Below are positions 60,533-64,000 of a stretch of DNA of 64,000 bases, piece after piece; within the stretch, counting starts at the first letter, position 1, and the number at the start of each line of letters is the position of its first letter. The translations under genes and the position numbers were made by a program. A model generated the notes under the pieces. It was not told where the DNA came from, did not search any database, and was given only the letters and a program-made list of their open reading frames with translations. Where the stretch lies: positions 5,828,001 through 5,892,000 of the forward strand of contig NZ_CP187970.1 of the NCBI RefSeq assembly GCF_049942825.1, given 5' to 3'. Source of the DNA: Paenibacillus_G sp049942825 (GTDB lineage Bacteria; Bacillota; Bacilli; Paenibacillales; NBRC-103111).

Positions 60533-61537
60533 CTATTGGCATTGTTCCGGGCTTCCTTCCGCCTGATGCCCCTTCTCCTCCAGCGCCCGGACCAGGGCAT
60601 ACACCGTCTCGTTGACCGGCAGCTCCATGCCGAGCGCCGCCGCTTCCCGCAGCAGCCCGCCGTTGATCGCACCGATCTCCGTACGCCGGCCCGAGAGCAC
60701 GTCCTGCAGCATGGAGGAACGGTTCGCGGCCGTCGCCCGGCAGACGGACAGCACCTGCTCCCCTAGGTCCGCATCCAGTGGAATCCCAAGCCGCTGAGCC
60801 AGGGCCTCCCCCTCGCCGAGCAGCTGCCGCATCAGCTGCGGCACACCGGGAAGCCGGGGCAGTTCACCGTTAGGCACCTGCAGGATGGCCGTGAGCGGAT
60901 TGATCACGGCGTTCATGAGCAACTTCTGCCAAACCCGTTGTTGGATGTTGTTCGACACCTCGGCCCGGAATCCTGCCGCGCCCAGAAGCGCCGCCAGTTT
61001 TTTTTGCCGGGAGAGCGGAATCCCCCCTTCGGATACAGCGGAGCCGATCCAGGTTGTCCCCTTGCCCGTGTGTACGGCTTCCGTATCCGTGCGTTTCAGC
61101 GCCCCCTCCGTCGTTACAGCCAGGAGAATCCGCTCCCGCGGGAACACCTCGGACAGCAGCTCCGCATGACCGATGCCGTTCTGCAGACACACCAGATAAG
61201 CCTTCTCCGGTATGGAGCGGCGGAGCGCGGCGGCGAACTCCCGCGTCAAGGCGGTCTGCTTCACGGTAAGCAGCACCCAATGCTCCTCCGCTTCTCCGGA
61301 GTCTGCGCCCCTGACCGGAGCGTCACTGCCGTCCAGCAGGCGTACAGCCGGCCGGACCTTCACCGGCGCTTCGTCTCCGCCCGCCGCTGCGGCCAGCGTA
61401 AGCCCTTCAGCCTTCAGGCGCGCTCCCTGCTCCGCTCTGCGTACGATGAGCTCGATCGGGGTCCCGGCCGAAGCCAGCCGCCCCCCGAACAGCATCCCCA
61501 GTGCTCCTGCTCCGACAACCGTCACCGTTTCTTTCAT
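60533..61537 (-). CDS. panE: 2-dehydropantoate 2-reductase
   Basis: NADPH-dependent reduction of ketopantoate to pantoate for coenzyme A synthesis. The 334-residue product has the Rossmann motif VVGAGALGMLFGGRLA, the catalytic Lys in VWQKLLMNAVINPLTAI and a C-terminal SSMLQDVLSGRRTEIGAINGGL segment characteristic of ApbA/PanE. Other ketoacid reductases of this family exist, but the motifs are full. Confidence 0.9.
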   Translation of the reverse strand: MKETVTVVGAGALGMLFGGRLASAGTPIELIVRRAEQGARLKAEGLTLAAAAGGDEAPVKVRPAVRLLDGSDAPVRGADSGEAEEHWVLLTVKQTALTREFAAALRRSIPEKAYLVCLQNGIGHAELLSEVFPRERILLAVTTEGALKRTDTEAVHTGKGTTWIGSAVSEGGIPLSRQKKLAALLGAAGFRAEVSNNIQQRVWQKLLMNAVINPLTAILQVPNGELPRLPGVPQLMRQLLGEGEALAQRLGIPLDADLGEQVLSVCRATAANRSSMLQDVLSGRRTEIGAINGGLLREAAALGMELPVNETVYALVRALEEKGHQAEGSPEQCQ

Positions 61538-61743
61538 ACTCTCCTGCCCCCTGCCCTTCCGCCTCGCTGTTCTGGTATGTCTCCATCATACCAAAACAAA
61601 CCGCCGGCCGGCCATGGCGACCCCCCTGCGCGACATACAAAAGCCCCCGTTCCGTGTGCGCCTGGGCGCTTCGGCGGGGGCATGGCGGGTACTGCCGCTG
61701 TGCAGGAGTTATGTATCGCTTTCTCCGGAGGACGCGGGAGAGC

Positions 61744-62391
61744 CTACTCGATCCGCTCCAGGTTCCCGTTCTCATCCATCTTGAACTTGGCCTTGTTCTC
61801 TTCCTCTTCTTCCGTCAGGAACGCCAGCTTGCGGGCACGGTCCATGATCTGAATGAGTGCTTTGTAATCATCGTTCACCACCCTGTAATCCGTAGCGGTA
61901 TCATTCACCTGGCGGCTCAGCTCTTCATTGAGGCTCCTGAGGCGGTCCAGCTCATCCTGCTTGTCGCCGAGCTCCTTCTCGAGCTGCCTGACATGGCGGG
62001 TCATCTCCTGGTAGCTGCCCTTCCACTGGCGCAGGAACCGGATGACCGCATCGACCGAGAGCTCTTCGACGATTCCCTCGCTGCGTACGCCGGCTTCAGG
62101 CAGCGCCGTGCTGATGCCCGAAGCCACCGAGGCAAAAGCGGGAGCCGCCTGTTTCTTATGCTGGTTGCGCTTTTGACGCTGGGCTTTGGCGATGCCGATC
62201 GCCGCCTCGTATTTTTTGCGGACAAACGAATTCCAGCGAAAACCGCAGGCGGCAGCGGTTCTGCCGATCTTCTCCCCGACTTCCTCGAAGGCGGCGAGCT
62301 GGGTGCTCCCCTCACGGATATGCCGGAGCGTCACCTCCGCCAGTATCAAATCATCTTCCTCGCTCCAAGCGTCTTGTCTAATGGCCGTCAT
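61744..62391 (-). CDS. rsfA: RsfA-family prespore transcription regulator
   Basis: A 215-residue protein with an N-terminal Myb-like domain (RQDAWSEEDDLILAEVTLRHIREGSTQLAAFEEVGEKIGRTAAACGFRWNSFVRKKY) and a C-terminal coiled coil (QLEKELGDKQDELDRLRSLNEELSRQ), the RsfA layout. In B. subtilis RsfA modulates sigma-F-dependent genes. ATG 62391 has AGGAGG 9 bases upstream. Confidence 0.92.
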   Translation of the reverse strand: MTAIRQDAWSEEDDLILAEVTLRHIREGSTQLAAFEEVGEKIGRTAAACGFRWNSFVRKKYEAAIGIAKAQRQKRNQHKKQAAPAFASVASGISTALPEAGVRSEGIVEELSVDAVIRFLRQWKGSYQEMTRHVRQLEKELGDKQDELDRLRSLNEELSRQVNDTATDYRVVNDDYKALIQIMDRARKLAFLTEEEEENKAKFKMDENGNLERIE

Positions 62392-62616
62392 CGAAGCCGT
62401 CCTCCTAACCCCGGGGGCTTGATCCCCCACATCTATGATCGGTGCTGCATGAATGTGTTGCGTTACTTTATCTCTATGCCCATGGTAGAGTTCATAGAAT
62501 ACTTTTCTAGTATTTTGTATTGCCATTTTTGCAGGACGCCATACATCATTGCCGCCGAAAAAGGAAACCGTAAGAAGGACCTCCTCCAAAATACTCAATT
62601 TCGTCACGGAATAACG
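62392..62616. other. rsfA upstream spacer, no gene seen
   Basis: Part of the 307-base gap between divergent rsfA and the DUF2626 gene. Open frames here lack ribosome sites. I see no clear sigma-F promoter for rsfA. Confidence 0.45.
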
Positions 62617-62645
62617 TTTACACTGGAGGACGCTTTCGTTATAAT
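62617..62645 (+). promoter_or_regulatory. Sigma-A promoter of the DUF2626 gene
   Basis: TTTACA (62617-62622), exact 17-base spacer, TATAAT (62640-62645), about 50 bases before the start codon. One of the strongest promoters in the window. Confidence 0.88.
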
Positions 62646-62698
62646 GTTGGTTAGTACGCAAAGTTTGGTAATGTTGACTGAAGAGAGGGGGATGCAGG

Positions 62699-62929
62699 AT
62701 GGATCGCATGTTTCGTGTTCTTGGCTTCTGGACACTTGTGATCGGGCTTGCGGCATTGGCCGGCGACTTTATCCCGATGGCATTGATCTTTTTTGCCCAA
62801 ACGGCGATTTTCATGCTCTTAGGATACATGAAATTGTCCGAACGTGCCTACATATTGATTTTTTGGGGATACATGATCCTTTCGTTCACAGGGTTCACGT
62901 ATTGGTCTTTCTTCAAAATGCACGTGTAG
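62699..62929 (+). CDS. DUF2626 small membrane protein (YqgY-like)
   Basis: A 76-residue protein with three hydrophobic segments (FRVLGFWTLVIGLAALAG; MALIFFAQTAIFMLLGYM; YILIFWGYMILSFTGFTYW). The MDRMFRVLGFW start and ending FTYWSFFKMHV match the DUF2626/YqgY family of Bacillales, function unknown. GAGGGGG precedes the ATG and a near-consensus promoter lies upstream. Confidence 0.85.
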   Translation: MDRMFRVLGFWTLVIGLAALAGDFIPMALIFFAQTAIFMLLGYMKLSERAYILIFWGYMILSFTGFTYWSFFKMHV

Positions 62930-62957
62930 TACAAGCCCTCCGGCCTTCGGTTACGGA

Positions 62958-63011
62958 ACAAAGAAACGGCTGTGCACTTCTCCCTCAGAGAAGGCGTAGC
63001 CGTTTCTTTGT
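62958..63011. terminator. Bidirectional terminator between converging genes
   Basis: Perfect 14-base arms ACAAAGAAACGGCT / AGCCGTTTCTTTGT around a 26-base loop. Confidence 0.85.
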
Positions 63012-63065
63012 GTTGGGAAACCATTGTTCCGGAGCTTTGCTCAAGCTGGGGCGGGGGCCCGGCCC

Positions 63066-64000
63066 TTACACCTCCGGAGTACGGCCCGAACGCGCTTCGC
63101 CTTTGATCTGGATCAGCACCTTGAACAGCTCGCCCATCCCGTCCGAGACCAGCAGCTGCCGGATGGCCCGGTTGCGCCGGGCCGCCGGGGAGAACGGGTC
63201 CCTCGCCTCATGGTCCTGAAGCTTCTCCAGCACGCGGCCGTACCGGACCAGAAATTCCTTCTGCGTCAGGAGCGCCTCCGCCTTCAGCCCGCCCCTGCGC
63301 CCTTCAGCGATCAAAGCGCTGAAGGCGGCGTGCGATGTGATATCCCGGCTGCCCGGAGCCACCAGCGGCGTATCGGAGGCCCGGTGGCTGTGGTAGCAGA
63401 GCAGCGTGCCGTTCATGCGATGCTCCGCATACAGCTCCTCCCGCTCGCAGCCGTAATCAATGGTCAGCAGGACACCGCCCTCCGCGAGGGAAGGGGAGAT
63501 CCGCCGCAGCCACGCCAAGGCATCGAGCGGGATCTCGAAGCGCTGGCCTTCCCGGCGGGGCAGCCCTTCCCGCTCGATGAACGCGGCGAGCTCTCCGCTG
63601 CCGGGCACCGGCCGCTCCACCTCGGTCAGCCGGCCGGACGCTTCGTCCCACCCGACGGCAAGCTCATGCCATCCACCTCTGCGGAAAACCACACGATAGA
63701 CGGGCATAGCATCCGGCAGCTCGTTCGAATACACCAGCGCATTCGGCCGCGGGCCTTCGCCCAGCCACTCCTCTTCGCTCAGGAAGCGGACCCGGTCCGC
63801 ATGCCCTTCCCATGCCTCGGCCTGCAGCCTGCGATGATAAGGGCTGACTTCGACGCTGACAAAGGTCATCCGCCCATACGCCTCAGGACAGCTGTCACGG
63901 AGCCAGTCCAGCACCTGCCCGGCCAGCCGGCCGCTGCCCCCGCCCCATTCGGCCAGGGTCCATGCCCCTTCCCGCTCCTCCGCGAACCGGGCGGCATAGG
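63066..64000 (-). CDS. MidA/NDUFAF7-type SAM methyltransferase, 5' end cut
   Basis: The reading frame enters from the right edge without a start; 310 codons are visible. The SAM-binding glycine loop is LAEWGGGSGRLAGQVLDWL near the cut end, followed by FVSVEVSPYHRRLQ, VYSNELPDAMPV and LLTIDYGCEREELY, the signature of the DUF185/MidA family. In mitochondria the homologue methylates an arginine of complex I; the bacterial substrate is not known to me. Confidence 0.85.
   Translation of the reverse strand, partial: YAARFAEEREGAWTLAEWGGGSGRLAGQVLDWLRDSCPEAYGRMTFVSVEVSPYHRRLQAEAWEGHADRVRFLSEEEWLGEGPRPNALVYSNELPDAMPVYRVVFRRGGWHELAVGWDEASGRLTEVERPVPGSGELAAFIEREGLPRREGQRFEIPLDALAWLRRISPSLAEGGVLLTIDYGCEREELYAEHRMNGTLLCYHSHRASDTPLVAPGSRDITSHAAFSALIAEGRRGGLKAEALLTQKEFLVRYGRVLEKLQDHEARDPFSPAARRNRAIRQLLVSDGMGELFKVLIQIKGEARSGRTPEV

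Overview
The window reads as chromosome of a GC-rich, endospore-forming Gram-positive bacterium, most likely Paenibacillus or a close relative. The evidence is a division and cell wall (dcw) cluster carrying spoVD, spoVE, spoIIGA, sigE and sigG, plus rsfA, ylmC/ymxH and yteA homologues, the bacillithiol gene bshC, and an ileS T-box. The species call is inference from gene content and order; no database was searched.

Positions 1 to about 10,970 are one end of an integrated temperate phage; its late genes lie beyond the left edge. Reading inward from the host junction, the rightward lysogeny module holds a tyrosine integrase (9771-10856), an ImmA-type metalloprotease (9276-9764), a membrane protein of unknown role (8522-9199) and an XRE repressor (8144-8512). 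It faces a leftward early operon across an operator region (7979-8081). The leftward genes are a Cro-like regulator, small DNA-binding proteins, an AbrB-like regulator, a YqaJ exonuclease with RecT, a DEDDh exonuclease, a replication initiator, a G39P-like helicase loader and a DnaB helicase. Three features stand out. Four iterons sit inside the initiator gene and are read in two protein frames. A near-perfect LexA box lies just before immA. Five related operator-like sites surround the repressor/Cro junction.

Positions 10,970 to 17,323 are host metabolism and housekeeping. dapH, dapL and patA supply the acetylase branch of diaminopimelate and lysine synthesis. They are followed by rluD and lspA (overlapping), a divergent yteA-like gene and a DUF5665 gene.

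Positions 17,467 to 48,837 are the dcw region, all leftward. In transcription order: mraZ, rsmH, ftsL, pbpB, spoVD, murE, murF, mraY, murD, spoVE, murG, murB, murA, divIB, ftsA, ftsZ, spoIIGA, sigE, sigG, ylmC, pgeF, ylmE, sepF, ylmG, ylmH, divIVA, then ileS behind its T-box leader. This couples precursor synthesis, the septal machinery and the sporulation sigma cascade. Regulatory DNA is readable: mraZ operator repeats beside a sigma-A promoter, a long-spacer Spo0A-type promoter before spoIIGA, and a candidate forespore promoter before sigG.

Positions 48,963 to 64,000 hold a DUF4349 lipoprotein, S-adenosylhomocysteine hydrolase, bshC, a DUF4085-like gene with an apparent ATA start, a complete oppABCDF transporter operon, a DUF3397 membrane protein, panE, rsfA, a DUF2626 gene, and a MidA-like methyltransferase gene cut by the right edge.
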